Source: Erinaceus europaeus
Taxonomy: Eukaryota > Chordata > Mammalia > Eulipotyphla > Erinaceidae
Assembly: GCF_950295315.1 (NCBI RefSeq)
Contig: NC_080164.1
Span: 14,314,427 to 14,378,426 of the forward strand
DNA length: 64,000 nt
Direction of reading: 5' to 3'
Each line of letters starts with the position of its first letter. Within the stretch, counting starts at the first letter, position 1. Of the stretch, positions 1-12,095 are shown in pieces. Made by a program: the position numbers and the translations under genes. Below the pieces are notes generated by a model. That model ran no database searches and was not told the origin of the DNA. It saw nothing but the letters and a program-made list of their open reading frames with translations.

Positions 1-58
1 CAGTCCTGAACCACATCAAGTAAGCCATGGGGGGAGGCGATGAATTCTCACTTCTCAC

Positions 59-210
59 CTAGCCTGTCCAGTTGATATGTTCCATTCCTCTCGCTGGCCA
101 GTACTTCTTGATTTTGATTTGTCTTTGCAAACAGAGTCAGGCTGCTTCAAAGTGCGTTTGGCAGGAGGAGACACATGGCTATCACTTAAACTACCGTCAA
201 CTTCAGCTTT
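59..210 (-). CDS. ATAD2B: ATAD2B coding exon 2
   Basis: ATAD2B is a nuclear AAA-ATPase with a bromodomain that binds acetylated histones. This exon encodes residues 73-122 plus two bases, in the N-terminal region before the ATPase. Read on the minus strand, an acceptor (gtctttcag, 211-219) precedes an open phase-0 exon that starts K-A-E-V-D-G-S-L-S-D and ends S-T-G-Q-A plus AG. The donor is AG/GTGAGAAG at 58-51. The peptide matches the human protein as I remember it almost residue for residue, including the SPPAKRTLKQPDSVCK stretch. Exon 1 ends in phase 0, so the two join in frame. The 152-nt length leaves phase 2 for exon 3, which lies outside the window. There are no stops or frameshifts, so this is a functional exon rather than a retrocopy. 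Confidence 0.96.
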
Positions 211-1101
211 CTGAAAGACAAAGTTAAAAACATCGATTCTTTCTATTAAAACACAATGATCTCCTCAATTCTTAGGTATCATACAGTATTTAACCAATGT
301 TTACTTACTGAATGAGTTACACTACAAATGTAACAAAATGTAATGATCTGTAAATGGAGCAAACAAAAAAGGTCAGAATGATTACACTGATAACCAGGAG
401 GGTATGTTTGATTTTACCCTAAAACAGGAACCTACAGACAAGGTGTGTGTGTCTCCTTCTCCGCTGAGTGCCTCCCTAACAAAAACTTGACTGCAACAGC
501 ATCGCACAACCCTCCCAAGCTGGAGACCAACAGTGGCGCAACAGAGCGCCAATGAGTCCGCACACATTCTCTCAGAAGGTCTCCGCAATGTCTCTTTTCT
601 TGGACCACTCAAGAGCGTATACAGATCTTATCTTGAATTTTACTTGTCCCATATCCTCTTCTTTCTTTCTACCTTTCTTTTTCAAATTGAGAGGATTGCC
701 AGTTTACAATAAATACAATTGTTGGGACATGTGTAAAAGTTCTGTTTTCTGCAAAACACTCTCAGCCTAGGTCGCCCTCCATCTTTAATTCACCAGGACC
801 TGGAAGCCCCCGGCCCCTCCAGAGGCCTTTACTTTGGTGGCCCTGTCGCTTTCAGAGTTTTTCAAACATCCTATCTTCCATGACCTTGAACTTTAAAGGG
901 TGCGTTTTAGTCTCTAAAAGGATCCTCAATTTAGGCCTGCTATTTCACATAGCCAGATTTAGGAAAGAATTACAGAGATCACACTGTGCACCCTATACCC
1001 ACCAGCATTAGGTACCCATGAGCATCTGGTCATGACGGGGTACGCCAGGCTTCTCCTCTATGAAGTCACTGTTCTCCCCGATTATCTTATTTGACTTTTT
1101 G

Positions 1102-1384
1102 AAATATTTATTTGTTTATTCCCTTTCATTGTCCTTGTTGTTTTACTTGTTTGTCCTTGTTGTACTTGTTACTATTGTTACTGATGTCATTGTTGGATAG
1201 GACAGAGAGAAATGAAGAGAGGAGGGGAAGACAGAGAGGGGGAGAGAGAGAATAGACCTGCAGACCTGCTTCACCGCTTACGAAGTGACACCCCTGCAGG
1301 TGGGGAGCCGGGGGGCTCAAACCAGGACTCCTACGCCAGTCCTTGCACTTTACGCTTAACCCGCTGTGCTACCACCCGACTCCA
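1102..1384 (-). mobile_element. SINE-A
   Basis: From the T-rich 'ttgttgttttacttg' end to 'cgctgtgctaccacccgactcc'. The 5' head is on the right. Confidence 0.88.
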
Positions 1385-1708
1385 TATCTTATTAGATTTT
1401 TGTAGGCAATCACTTTAATAACTCATCAACATCCTGGACTTCCTTCAAACCTACCCACCGGCCTCAGAAGCCACTGGCTGTCCTTACTTCAATCCAATAC
1501 CATAACAAGAATGATTAGCCAACCCCATTTCTCCTGCTATATTCACATGGGACCAGGGGGAGGAGAAAACAGTGAGAGAGTAATCTTTTCTGTGCCTGCT
1601 CACAGGATGACTTTCAATGTGCTCCCTCATAAACACATTTGAATGCTGCTGCTTTTAAGCTGTGATTTGAAATATATGAAAGCTATTCATTTCAAAATGC
1701 AAAGCTCA

Positions 1709-1915
1709 GGGACCAGTGGTGGTGCATATGTTACAATGCGCAAGGTCCCGGGTTCGAGCCCTTGGTCCCCACCTGCAGGGGGGAAGCTTTGCTAGTGGTG
1801 AAGCAGGGCTGCAGGTGTCTCTCTCTCACTCACTCACCAACCCGCCTCTATTTCCCCCTTCCTCTCAATTTCTGGCTGTCTCTATCCAATAAATAAAGAT
1901 AATTAAAAAAATTTT
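1709..1915 (+). mobile_element. SINE-B
   Basis: Head 'gggaccagtggtggtgcata', B box 'gggttcgagccc', end 'tatccaataaataaagata'. Confidence 0.88.
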
Positions 1916-2705
1916 TTTAATGAAAATGCCAAACTCTGGTCATATGTTCACTAACAGAGACAACTATGTAACCAAATGCTTGGATAAATGTAACCTCTAG
2001 CAAACAAAGAAATACAATGTAAGTTTAAAGGCATCTCTCATTTACTAAAATTTTTTCACAAAAAGAAAAACTCCCTATTTTGTGTTGTAATATAGTTTCC
2101 CATGAGCTAGTTCTAAAGCCAGTACACGGATATTAAAAGCACAAAGGGAAAAAAACATGTTAGCTGTGCAACAGATACTACCACTTATTAAAGTACTCGG
2201 GAAAAGCTGGTTAGCGCTTTCAAACTATCCTCAGTAAGAGGGGAAATGTTTATCGATCCCTTAATCATGAAATAGTACTGCATGGACCAAAGCTTGACTA
2301 CCTGCCTGCAACTGTCAAGTGGCTTCGACCTCAAACCTAACCAATCAGAAGCCAATCAGATGTGGCCGACAGGTGGTTTTGCTCAGATTCATGCTGAAGA
2401 AGCGAGGCTGAAGAAAGGTTTGCCTGGCAGGCCACCAGGCTGCATGACTGACTAAGGTTTCTGGCTAGATTCTGGGTGCCACACATACCTGAGTGGTTCT
2501 CTTGTTTCTTTCTCTCTTCCTCATGGGAAATTTTCTTGTGTGTAATGACTTTTAAAGGTCTGTCTAGCCATTTATTTCTAAGAATGGGGAGAGGGAGAGG
2601 GAACCAGAGTATCAGTCCAGCACATGCATTGCTGAGGACGCAACATCAGACCTCATGCTGGAGGGTCCAACCGCATTCCTGGAACTACTCCTCCCCCAGG
2701 CAGCT

Positions 2706-2928
2706 TGTATTTTTTTTTTTTTTTTTGATATGACAGAGAAACTGAGAGGGGAGGAGATGGGGGGAGAGGGAGGGAGAGAGAGAGAGAGTGCAAGCACGCT
2801 ACAGCACTGCTTCACTGCTCAAGAAGCTTCCTTGCACACATACATAGGTGGGGACTGTGGGTTCTAACCTGGGTCCTTTGCGCATGATAACATGTCTGCT
2901 CAACTGAGCATGCCACTGCCTGGCTCCT
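2706..2928 (-). mobile_element. SINE-B
   Basis: T-run, then 'gacagagaaactgagagggg', ending 'gccactgcctggctcc'. Confidence 0.82.
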
Positions 2929-2971
2929 AATAATATTTACTTGTTGAAAAATAGGTTTAAGAAGTGCACAT

Positions 2972-3192
2972 TAGGGAGTCGGGGGGGTAGCGCAGCAGGT
3001 TAACTGCAGGTGGCACCAAGCTCAAGGACCAGAGCCAGGATCCCAGTTCAAGCCCTCGGCTCTCCACCTACAGGAAAGTTGCTTCACAGGCGGTGAAGCA
3101 GGACAACATCATCAATAATAACAACTACAACAGCAATAAAAAACAAAGGCAACAAAAGGGGGGGGAAGCAAAATATATATATATATATATTA
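2972..3192 (+). mobile_element. SINE-A with internal deletion, AT-repeat tail
   Basis: After 'ggcggtgaagcagg' it jumps straight to 'acaacatcatcaataa', so the pyrimidine-rich core is missing. It ends in a TA dinucleotide run at about 3174-3190. Confidence 0.8.
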
Positions 3193-3207
3193 TTAAAAAA
3201 GAAAGAC

Positions 3208-3570
3208 TTTTTTTTTCCTCCAGGGTTATTGCTGGGCTCGGTGCCTGCACCATGAATCCACCGCTCTTGGAGGCCATTTTTCCCCCTTTCGTTGCCCTTG
3301 TTGTTGTAGCCTCGTTGTGGTTATTATTATTGCCATCGCTGATGCTGTTCGTTGTTGGATAGGACAGAGAGAAATGGAGAGAGGAGGAGAAGACAGAGAG
3401 GGGGAGAGAAAGACAGACACTTGCAGACCTGCTTCACCGCCTGTGAAGCGACTCCCCTGCAGGTGGGGAGCCGGGGGCTCGAACCCGGATCCCGAACCGG
3501 GATCCCCACGCCGGTCCTTGCGCTTTGCGCTACATGCGCTCAACCCACGGCGCCACCGCCCAACCCCCAA
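3208..3570 (-). mobile_element. SINE-A, long form
   Basis: Has the full 'gcctgcaccatgaatccacc' tail block and a GATCCCGAACCGGGATCCC local duplication at about 3487-3505 within the B-box region. Confidence 0.88.
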
Positions 3571-3709
3571 TATATTTCTTTTTAAATCCTACACAATATC
3601 GAGTCAAAAATAAAGATTTCCCCAGATTTACTCAACAATTTATCTATCAGTGGGCATTACCGGGGGAAGGGAGGTGACATGGGTAAATAAGTTCTAAAAC
3701 CAAGGAAGT

Positions 3710-3868
3710 GGGGGCCACACACTGGTGCAGCCAGTAGCATGCAGTTTACCGTGTGTGAGGACCCAGGTTCAAGACTCCAGTCCCCACCTGCTGGGGAGAA
3801 GCCTCCGCGTCGTGAAGCAGTGCTGCAGTGCTCCCTCTTTGTCTCTCATTATAATTAAAAATAAAGAA
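3710..3868 (+). mobile_element. SINE-B
   Basis: Diverged head 'gggccacacactggtgcagc'; B box 'ggttcaagact'. Confidence 0.75.
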
Positions 3869-3912
3869 CAAGGGGTCTGATCTTTTTTTCTACTGCAGTT
3901 TATCTTGAAAAT

Positions 3913-4197
3913 GTTTTATATTTATTCATTTATCCCCTTTTTGTTGTCCTTGTTTTTTGTTGTAGTTATTGTTGTTCTTGATGTCATCGTTGTCGGACAG
4001 GACAGAGAGAAATGGAGAGAGGAGGGGAAGACAGAGAGAGAGGGGGAGAGAAAGATAGACACCTGCAGACCTGCTTCACCGCCTGCGAAGCGACTCCCCT
4101 GCAGGTGGGGAGCCAGGGGCTCGAACTAGGATCCTTATGCCGGTCCTTGCACTTTGCGCCATATGCGCTTAACCCGCTGCTCTACCGCCCAACTCCC
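3913..4197 (-). mobile_element. SINE-A
   Basis: Ends 'cgctgctctaccgcccaactccc' on the right. Confidence 0.88.
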
Positions 4198-4336
4198 TAT
4201 CTTGAAATTTTTAAGACCTTAAGTGCATTCACTAAATATGATGGGCAACAACAAACCTCATGTTCTTTTTCCTTTCCACAAGTATATTTCGGAAATTAAT
4301 ACTATAAACTTACCTGGATTAAAAATAAAAATATTA

Positions 4337-4532
4337 GGGGCCAGGCTTAGTGCACACATTACAATGTGCAAGGACCCAGGTTCAAGTCCCTGGTCCCCAC
4401 CTGCAGGGGAAAAGCTTCACAAGTGGTGAAGCAGGGCTGCAGGTATCTCTTGTCTTTCTCCCGCTCTATCTTCCCCTCCCCTCTCAATTTCTCTCTATCA
4501 CTATCCAATAATAAATAAATAAAAATATTAAA
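4337..4532 (+). mobile_element. SINE-B
   Basis: Starts 'ggggccaggcttagtgcaca'. Confidence 0.86.
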
Positions 4533-4875
4533 TATTTGAAGTCTAGTGATTTCTTAAACAGTTTGAGCTATTGTAAAATCCTCTGCATATCAATTCAAAT
4601 GAGTTTACAAATTTAGTTAGTTACTCTCTCATATTCTACGGTTTTGATTTTGTTTTATTTTTGTCAGTTCAATATGAGAATGCTCTCAAAGTGCTGTCCA
4701 CATACTAGTTAGGGAATCAGAAGTCACCTGGATTTCTCATTCAAAAATATAATAAATGTTTGGTAGCTGGTAAGACATACTAACACCTATCTTGGGGGAC
4801 TGTGGAACTGCACCTCTCTGATAACAACCACACTGCAAATCAACACTTCCTCAAGAAGATGATACTGGCGTTCAA

Positions 4876-4897
4876 AAAAGAAAGAAAGAAGAAAGAG

Positions 4898-4940
<43 letters not shown>

Positions 4941-5045
4941 AGTGAGTCCCAGGAGGTAGCACAATGGGTAAAGTGTTGGTGAGGTAAAATCCCCTGCACC
5001 ATACATGCCATACTGAGGCTGTTTTCTCTCATAAATAAACATTTA
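4876..5045 (+). mobile_element. SINE-D next to an AAAG array
   Basis: (AAAG)n at about 4876-4940, then 'cccaggaggtagcacaatgg' and 'ctctcataaataaac'. Upstream, 4790-4870 has a short stretch resembling the end of repeat F. Confidence 0.65.
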
Positions 5046-5411
5046 AAGTAAACTATATGCACATAATAACTTGCTAAACTAGACTCTCTGGAGTTGGGAT
5101 ATTTTTAATGAGGACCTATAGTAGATTTGGGTTTTTTTTTCCCCCAGAGAGAGGAAGAATCCATAGCACTGAATTTCCTCCAGTGTGGTCGAGGCCAACC
5201 CAAGCCCGCATGAAAACTTGGGGCTCCCCGGGTGAGCTGCCTGCCGTCCATCCAGCTGCTCTTAGTACACACAAGTTGGAGGAGCCCTGCTATTCTAATA
5301 TGGCTTCGACATTAGGCCTCATTAAAACTTGTCTACTAATCATGGAATGGTTTCAATCTTGGCTTGGTTTTGTGACACTTCAGAACAAATAGCATTTTAA
5401 AAGCCTCCTTT

Positions 5412-5600
5412 AGGGGCCAGGCGGTGGTGCACCTTCAGGTTAAGCGCACGTTACCATGCACAAGGATCCGGGCTTGAACCCCGGTTCCCACCTGCAGGGG
5501 AAAAGCTTCACCAGCTGTGAAACAAGTCTCAGGGTCTCACTGTCTCTTTCCCTCTCTACCACCCCTTACCCTCTTGACTTCTTTGTCCTATCAAAAAAAA
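5412..5600 (+). mobile_element. SINE-B
   Basis: Starts 'ggggccaggcggtggtgcac'; short A tail. Confidence 0.88.
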
Positions 5601-5865
5601 AAGACTCCTTCCAACTATCACCAACTGCCAAATGCTTTCGCTCACATGTGGAACACAGAGACTAGACCAACGAGCCCTGGGCAAGTGGAAATGATAAGCA
5701 AACTGTCTCTAGACACGGGAACCACGGCAGTCACCAGGTGGTGAGACTCAATTTTTCAGAGCGTGCAGTGACTTACAAATACCATGTATGGGTGTAAAAT
5801 TATTCTCCTGAAATCTTTTATCACCTTGAAAACACTGTTAAATCAGTAATAATAAAAGAAAAAAA

Positions 5866-6138
5866 GAGGGGGTCAGGCGGTAGCGTGGAGAGTTAAGTGC
5901 ACGTGGCGCAAAGCGCAAGGTCTGGCTTAAGGATCCCGGTTCAAGCCCCCGACTGGAGTCGCTTCACAGGCGGTGAAGCAGGTCTGCAGGTGTCTATCTT
6001 TCTCTCCCCATCTCTGTCTTCCCCTCTCTCCATTTCTTTCCGTCCTATCCAACAACGAACTACATCAACAAAAACAATAATAACCACGACAAGGCTACAA
6101 GGGCAACAAAAAGGGGAAAGAAAAAAAAAAAAAAAAAG
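5866..6138 (+). mobile_element. SINE-A with deletion after the B box
   Basis: The segment between 'caagcccccgact' and 'ggagtcgcttcacagg' is lost. The A-run tail joins a SINE-C directly. Confidence 0.85.
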
Positions 6139-6141
6139 AGG

Positions 6142-6268
6142 GAGGGTAGATAGCATAATGGTTATGCAAAGACTCTCATGCCTGAGGCTCCAAAGTGCCA
6201 GGTTCAATCCCCTGCACCACCATAAGCCAGAGCTGAACAGTGTTCTTCCGGTTAAAAAAAAAAAAAGA
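6142..6268 (+). mobile_element. SINE-C
   Basis: 'gtagatagcataatggttat' to 'cggttaaaaaaaaaa'; inserted at the A tail of the SINE-A before it. Confidence 0.88.
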
Positions 6269-6439
6269 TCCTTCACTCCTTCACTCCAAAGAAATATATG
6301 GATTTTAATCAAGCAAATAATCAAGCTTTAAACACATACAAAATAGTTGTTTGAACGCCATTTAATTAACTACAGGTATGGGAAAAGTACCTACAAACCT
6401 GATACTACCAGTTCACCTTTATTAAGATGATCATAACGC

Positions 6440-6580
6440 TCAACCTTAATTTTTTTCATCTTCAAAGCATTTTACGAGTTAATTACAACCTAACCCTCTG
6501 AGACAAGGCGTTGCCAGTTTCAGGACAAAGATATTTAAGAGAGATTATGCAACTAGTCAGAGTCATTTAGCAATCAGTGT
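6440..6580 (+). mobile_element. Possible MIR remnant
   Basis: 'gcattttacgagttaattac' then 'agattatgcaactagtcaga' follow the MIR layout weakly. Confidence 0.45.
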
Positions 6581-6738
6581 CAGGGTGATTACATTACAAT
6601 CCACACACAGGAAAGGTTTCTCAGAATAAGGGAATGTTTTTACTTAACAACCATATTGAGAACCTGCTGTGTAAGTAAGAATCTACAGGTTGACAAAGTG
6701 GCAATATATGGCATGTAAGTACTATAAAAAAATGTGCA

Positions 6739-7125
6739 GGGGGTCGGGTGGTGGCACACCTGTCTGAGTGCACACACTGAAGTGAACAAGGAGAGCAAAC
6801 TCTTCCTAAGAGGTGGGAGGGTGGGGGACAGAGAACTCTGGTTGTGGGTGAGGTGTGGAACTATACACTGACATCTTACAATCTTGTGACCAACTAGTTT
6901 GTCACAAACTTTTTTTAAAAAATGAAGAAGAAAAAAATAATAAAAGCGCACAAGGACCCAGGTTCAAGTCCCTGGTCCTTAGCTGCAGGAGGAAAGCTTC
7001 ACAAGCGGTGAAAACAGTACCACAGGTTCTAGTCTCTCTCCATCTACCTACCTATTCATCTATCTCAATCTCCTTCTCTCTCAATTTCTCGCTGCCTCTA
7101 TGCAAAAAAATAAAATAACCTGAAA
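6739..7125 (+). mobile_element. SINE-B split by repeat F
   Basis: Left part 6739-6784 and right part from 6947 ('gcgcacaaggacccaggttc') form one element. The insert is listed separately. Confidence 0.72.
6785..6945 (+). mobile_element. Repeat F 3' end, inserted in a SINE-B
   Basis: Contains 'gaggtgggagggtgggggac' and 'ggtgtggaactatacactga', then an A-rich end. It splits a SINE-B, and near-duplicate bases (acaagga) lie on both sides. Confidence 0.65.
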
Positions 7126-7194
7126 ATTTTTAAATAAATAAAGGAGGAAAAAAACTAAAACTGACACATGCTAATTGAGACAGAGAACATTATG

Positions 7195-7370
7195 GGGCCA
7201 GGCGGTGGTGCACCTGGTTAAGCACACACATTGCAGCGTGCAAGGATGCAGGTTCGAGCCCCCAACCCCCACCTGCAGGGGGGAAAGCTTCACAAGTGAT
7301 GAAGTAGTGCTGCAGGTGTCTCTCTGTCTCTCTCCCTATCTCCCCTTCTCCTCTCATATCAGTACAGAAT
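7195..7370 (+). mobile_element. SINE-B
   Basis: Starts 'ggggccaggcggtggtgcac'; truncated end. A degenerate SINE-C follows at about 7372-7465. Confidence 0.82.
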
Positions 7371-7474
7371 AGGGACCAGGAAGACAGCAGAGCGGATGTC
7401 AAGGCCGAAGGCTCTGACATCCCAAATTCAATCTCCGTTATCACTATAAACCAGAGATGATCTGGAAGAAAGAT

Positions 7475-7600
7475 GACAGAGGACCTAGTGGGGGTTGTAT
7501 TGTTATATGGGAAAATGGGGGATGTTATGCATGTACAAACTATTGTATTTACTGTTGAATGTAAAACATTAATTCCCCAATAAAGAAATAAAAAAAGAAA
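7475..7600 (+). mobile_element. L1 3' end
   Basis: Carries 'atgcatgtacaaactattgt', 'cattaattccccaataaaga' and an A-rich tail. It is heavily 5' truncated and abuts a SINE-C-like segment. Confidence 0.88.
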
Positions 7601-8049
7601 GAAAAAGAAAAAGAGGAAAGAGGAAAAGAAAGGAAATACAGAGAAACATTAGTCTCCTAGGTTAGAGCAGAGTGTACAGGTGCAGTTGATTTTTTTCTAA
7701 TTTTCTACAAAAGGTCTTTTTACCTACCTTTGTTTTTGGGGTTTTTTTTTTAAGGTTTGTGAGAAAGCTTAGAAGTGCAGTTTGTCATTTATAAAGAGTG
7801 CTCAGAGGCAGCAGTTGCTAGGACTACAGAAAACAAACCACACTGCTATCTATTTATTCAGAGTCAATACTATTCTATACAAGTTCCAAAACTTTAGGCA
7901 ACAAAGATATCCAAAATTCCCTCAAATATCCCAAGAGATAGGCTTTCTAGGATGATATTCCTAAACAACCATTATAAAAAAAGTACACAAAGTGAAAAAT
8001 ATAGACATATGCTAAGAAGTAGCAAAAGTTAAGACTGTAATTTAAAATG

Positions 8050-8300
8050 CACTATTCTTCCAGGGCTAAAAGATATTTTGGGTTCAAGTCCAGCCCAACT
8101 ACATTGAAGGAAACTTTTTTTGGTGCTAATGTTTCATTCCTTCCTCTCCCCGCCCTCTCTGACTCCATCTCAAAGAGTCATCCAAGAGTAGTGAGGTCTT
8201 GGGAGATAAAACTCACCCACCCCAAAAAAACAGACATTTCTAATCTGGGGAGTCAGGTGGTAGTGCAGTGGGTTAATCTGAAAGTATCATACTACTGAAA
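8050..8300 (+). mobile_element. Degenerate SINE-E and a SINE-A head fragment
   Basis: 'gggttcaagtccagcccaac' with 'cattgaaggaaac' fits SINE-E. 'ggggagtcaggtggtagtgc' at 8249-8275 is only the first tRNA-like 30 bp of SINE-A. Confidence 0.5.
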
Positions 8301-8416
8301 ATGAGAACAGAGACAGACGACATGAATAACGAAACAATGTGAAAACCTGTAACTTGCAGAGAACTAGTCGCTGTAGCTCTACTCTAAAAACTATTTGTCA
8401 GAAAACTATTAGAAGA

Positions 8417-8771
8417 GGGGGGCGGGCGGTGGCGCAGCGGGTTAAGCACAGGTGGTGCAAAGCACAGGGACCAGCGTAAGGATCCCGGTTAAAGCCCCCG
8501 GCTCCCCACCTGCAGGGGAGTCGCTTCACAGGCAGTGAAGCAGGTCTGCAGGTGTCTGTCTTTCTCTCCCCCTCTCTGTCTTCCCCTCCTCTCTCCATTT
8601 CTCTCTGTCCTGTCCAACAACGAACAACATCAACAAGGGCAATAATAATAACCACAATGAGGCTACAACAACAAGGGCAACAAAAAAAGGGGGGGGGGAA
8701 TGGCCTCCAGGAGCGGTGGACTCATGGTGCAGGCACCGAGCCCAGCAATAACCCTGGAGGGGAAAAAAAAA
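8417..8771 (+). mobile_element. SINE-A, long form, with target duplication
   Basis: The 15-bp repeat aaaactattagaaga lies at 8402-8416 and 8772-8786. The exact duplication marks a recent insertion. Confidence 0.95.
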
Positions 8772-9045
8772 AAAACTATTAGAAGAATGAGGTGAGATAG
8801 TAACAAATATTATACCTAGTAATAGTTTCAAGTAAGGATGACTGTCTTTACAGGATTAATATAACTTCATAAGCTTACTGCCTTCAGAGTCATACTTTTC
8901 ACAACAAAACCTAAGCACCTATCCTTTATGCTGCATGCTAAAGATACTTGGTAGGTATTTGATTAGAGTCTCCAGCCTTCAAAGAAGTTGAAAACCTAAC
9001 TCCTTAAATGAGCCAATAAAAGATATACAGAAAGTCAACAATGTT

Positions 9046-9215
9046 GGGGCCAGAAGGTGACGCCCGTGGGTGAGTGCACACGCTGCAGTGCACGAGGGCC
9101 CTGGGGAGCTCCGTGTGAATGCTGAAGGAGTGCTACAGGTGTCTCTCCTTGCCTCTCTCTGCTCTTTCAATTCGTCTGTCTCTATCCAATAACTAAACTA
9201 AATATGAAAAAAAAA
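9046..9215 (+). mobile_element. SINE-B, core deleted
   Basis: 'ggggccagaaggtgacgccc' head; about 30 bp around the B box is missing. Confidence 0.7.
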
Positions 9216-9538
9216 AAACTCAACTGTTATAACAAAGTAGCAGAAACTATTTCTCATGTAGCCACCTAGACTGTATGTCATACCTAACCTCTAATGTTTT
9301 GCCTTTTTTAAAACCAAGATTGGAAATTTCCCTTTGTAAAGAAAGTAAGTTGTATGGGATAATGGCATAATTCATGTTTTTGAACACCAAGAAATTGTTC
9401 AATTAAAATAAATTATTTTTGTAAAAAAAAAAAAAAAAACCCTCGAGAGTTTCGGGGAATGGAGTGTTTATGGGATTTCAAATACATATACCTTTAACTA
9501 ACTAATCGCACTTGACCTGAAAAAGAAAAGTTATTTTT

Positions 9539-9961
9539 GGGGGTCGGGCAGTAGCACAATGGGTTAAGCACACGTGGTGCAAAGCGCAAGGACCAGAGTA
9601 AGGATCCTGGTTCGAGTCCCCGGCTCCCCACCTGCAGGGGAGTCACTTCATAAGTGATGAAGCAGGTCTGCAGGTGTCTGTCTTTCTCTCCCCGTCTTGC
9701 TCTCCTCTCTCCATTTCTCTCTGTCCTATCCAACAACGAAGCAGGTCTGCAGGTGTCTGTCTTTCTCTCCCCGTCTTGCTCTCCTCTCTCCATTTCTCTC
9801 TGTCCTATCCAACAACGAACATCGACAACAACAATAATAACCACAACAAGGCTACAACAAGGGCAACAAAATGGGGGGGGGAAATGGCCTCTAGGAGCAG
9901 TGGATTCATGGTGCAGGCACCGAGCCCCAGCAGTAACCCTAGAGGCAAAAAAAAAAAAAAA
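9539..9961 (+). mobile_element. SINE-A, long form, with 79-bp internal tandem duplication
   Basis: The block beginning 'gaagcaggtctgcaggtgtc' occurs twice back to back, at 9659-9737 and 9738-9816, apparently identical. Confidence 0.92.
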
Positions 9962-10019
9962 GGTATTTTCTGTAATTTTACTTATAATGTTAAATAAAAT
10001 CAAAATACTAGAAAGCCAT

Positions 10020-10660
10020 CAAGTGAGGAGATGGTTTGGCTCCTAATTATATAACCGACAGAGCCTGAGGCCCCAGTTTTGACCTCTGGCAGTGTATGTG
10101 TCAGAATTAACTAGTGCACTGGTCTCAGTACCTATCTCTATCTTTTCTATCTCTCTCTCTCATAATTTAGGACTGGCAAAAAAGCTCACTAGGATAGCGC
10201 ACTGATTTGCCATGTGCACAATCTAGGTTCGGACCCTGCCCGAATCCGTGAGGGCTCTTTGGTGCTCTGGTGTCTCTCTCCCCCCAAACCCCCACCCCTC
10301 TGAGAAATACTGCCTGGATACAAAACAACAACAACAAAAAAGATCATCAGCTCAGAGGGTGGCACAACAGATAAAGCACTGCACTCGAAAACACAGAATC
10401 CGGAGTTTGATCCCCAACATCACGTATCATATTCCAGAATGATCTGGAGATGTAATAAAGGTGTTAAAGAGAGGTGTGGGGGGGGGGGGGCAATGGCCCA
10501 GAAGGTGCTGAGGTAGTAGGCTTTTGGAGTTGCAAACAGAAGGTCCCAAGTGTAATCCTCAGCACTGCATATGCCAGTGTTAACTCTGGCGCCCCCTCCC
10601 CCCACACACAAACTTTCTCCTCTCCCTCTATTTCTATCTTATGAAATAAAGAAAAGAAAA
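10020..10660 (+). mobile_element. Cluster of four degenerate tRNA-SINEs (types D, E, C/D, D)
   Basis: Successive heads lie near 10025, 10172 ('ctcactaggatagcgcactg'), 10348 ('cagagggtggcacaacagat') and 10492 ('ggcccagaaggtgctgaggt'). Each has its own B-box-like motif and pyrimidine-rich tail. A 12-G run sits at about 10479-10490. Confidence 0.6.
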
Positions 10661-10664
10661 ATTA

Positions 10665-10848
10665 GGGAGCCAGGCAGAGGCACAACAGGCTAAGTACACA
10701 CATTACAGCATGCAAGGACCCAGGTTCAAGTCGTTGGTCCCCATTTGCAGGGCAAAGCTTCACAAATGATGAAACAGGGTTGCAGGTCTGTCTCCCTCTT
10801 GCCCTCTCAGTTTCTCTCTGTCTCTGTCTATAATAAATAAAAACATTT
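10665..10848 (+). mobile_element. SINE-B
   Basis: 'gggagccaggcagaggcaca' to 'tataataaataaaaa'. Confidence 0.82.
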
Positions 10849-10859
10849 TTTAAACATTT

Positions 10860-11096
10860 TTATGGTTACTATAATTGTTGTTATTGATGTCTTTATTGTT
10901 GGACAGGACAGAGAGAAATCAAGGCGGGAGACAGCGAGGGAGAGAGAAAGATAACACCTGCAGACCTGCTTCACCACCCATGAAGCAACCCTCCCTGCAG
11001 GTGGGGAGCCGGGGGCTCGAACCGGGATCCTTATACAGGTCCTTGCGCTTCACGCCATGTGCGCTTAACCTGCTGCGCTACCACCCGACTCCCAAA
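10860..11096 (-). mobile_element. SINE-A, 3' truncated
   Basis: Ends 'cgctaccacccgactccc'; abuts the preceding SINE-B tail. Confidence 0.85.
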
Positions 11097-11129
11097 ATAA
11101 AAACATTTTAATAAAAAAAACTTTAAGCT

Positions 11130-11700
11130 TAAAAAGTAAGACCTAGCATGTAGATTCCATGTTCCAGGCTCTGAGCTCAGTTCCTCATGCTATCTACATG
11201 GAGCACCATGGACAGCGCTAACACGGCTACAATCCAAGAACTGTGGCTTGGCTGCTCTGGTGTCTAGTTCCCTGTCTCTAAAGGAGACACTAAGTAGCTT
11301 TTCTTATATTTACTGAAGAGAGATGAAAAAGAGAGACAGACAGACAACTGCTACACACACACACACACACCCTCTGCCACCTTCTGGCCTGGGCTGACTT
11401 TAAGCTTTCTTATCAAAATGGACCAGGAGGCAGCTCAGTGGTAACACAGAGGTGTGAGCCAGAATTCACTATCTGGCATCACAGAAAAGGAATCAACCCT
11501 CATGAGGCATATATAACATCTGACTCCCTTTGTTAAAAATGTACAGGTATAAATATAAAGTGCAATGGTTTCAGAAGATGTACACCAGCTTCAACAATTT
11601 TTACCTCTAGGAAGAATTAACTGTGGTCCGGGAGGTGGCGCAGTGGCTGAAGCACTGACTCTCAAGCATGAGGTCCACAACTTCCCCCACTGAATAAATT
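11130..11700 (+). mobile_element. Degenerate SINE-D-like copies and a CA repeat
   Basis: Heads near 11418 ('ggaccaggaggcagctcagt') and 11628 ('gtccgggaggtggcgcagtg'), the latter cut short at about 11690. A (CA)n run of about 18 bp is near 11354. The 11130-11290 segment may be another old copy. Confidence 0.5.
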
Positions 11701-11899
11701 CAGAGACTTAATTAGGATACTGAAAAGTTTTGAACCTAAATATTTAATTTGGAAAAATCTTAAAGATTACCATAGAAACCACCCAGCAGCTCATGAACTA
11801 AGTGTTGCCAGTTCACCTCACTTGTGTTCACCTCTCAAAGAAGCTTCTACTGTTTCTCTATGTATCAGCACGTTCAAACTTCCTACAGATGTCAGTAAG

Positions 11900-12095
11900 A
11901 GGGGAGGAGTGGCACAGTAGTTAAGCAAAAGACTTTCACACGAAATCTCTGAAGTCCCAGGTTCAGTAGCCCACGCGCTGTAAGCCAGAACTGAACCACA
12001 GAGCGCACACACCCCACAGGAAAACCTCTGCACCCTGTGTGAAGCTTCATGGTGGTGTCTCCCCTTCTCTGTCTTATTAAAAAAAAAAGGGGGGT
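11900..12095 (+). mobile_element. SINE-C, diverged
   Basis: 'gaggagtggcacagtagtta', 'gtcccaggttcagtagcc', A/G-rich tail to about 12140. Confidence 0.65.
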
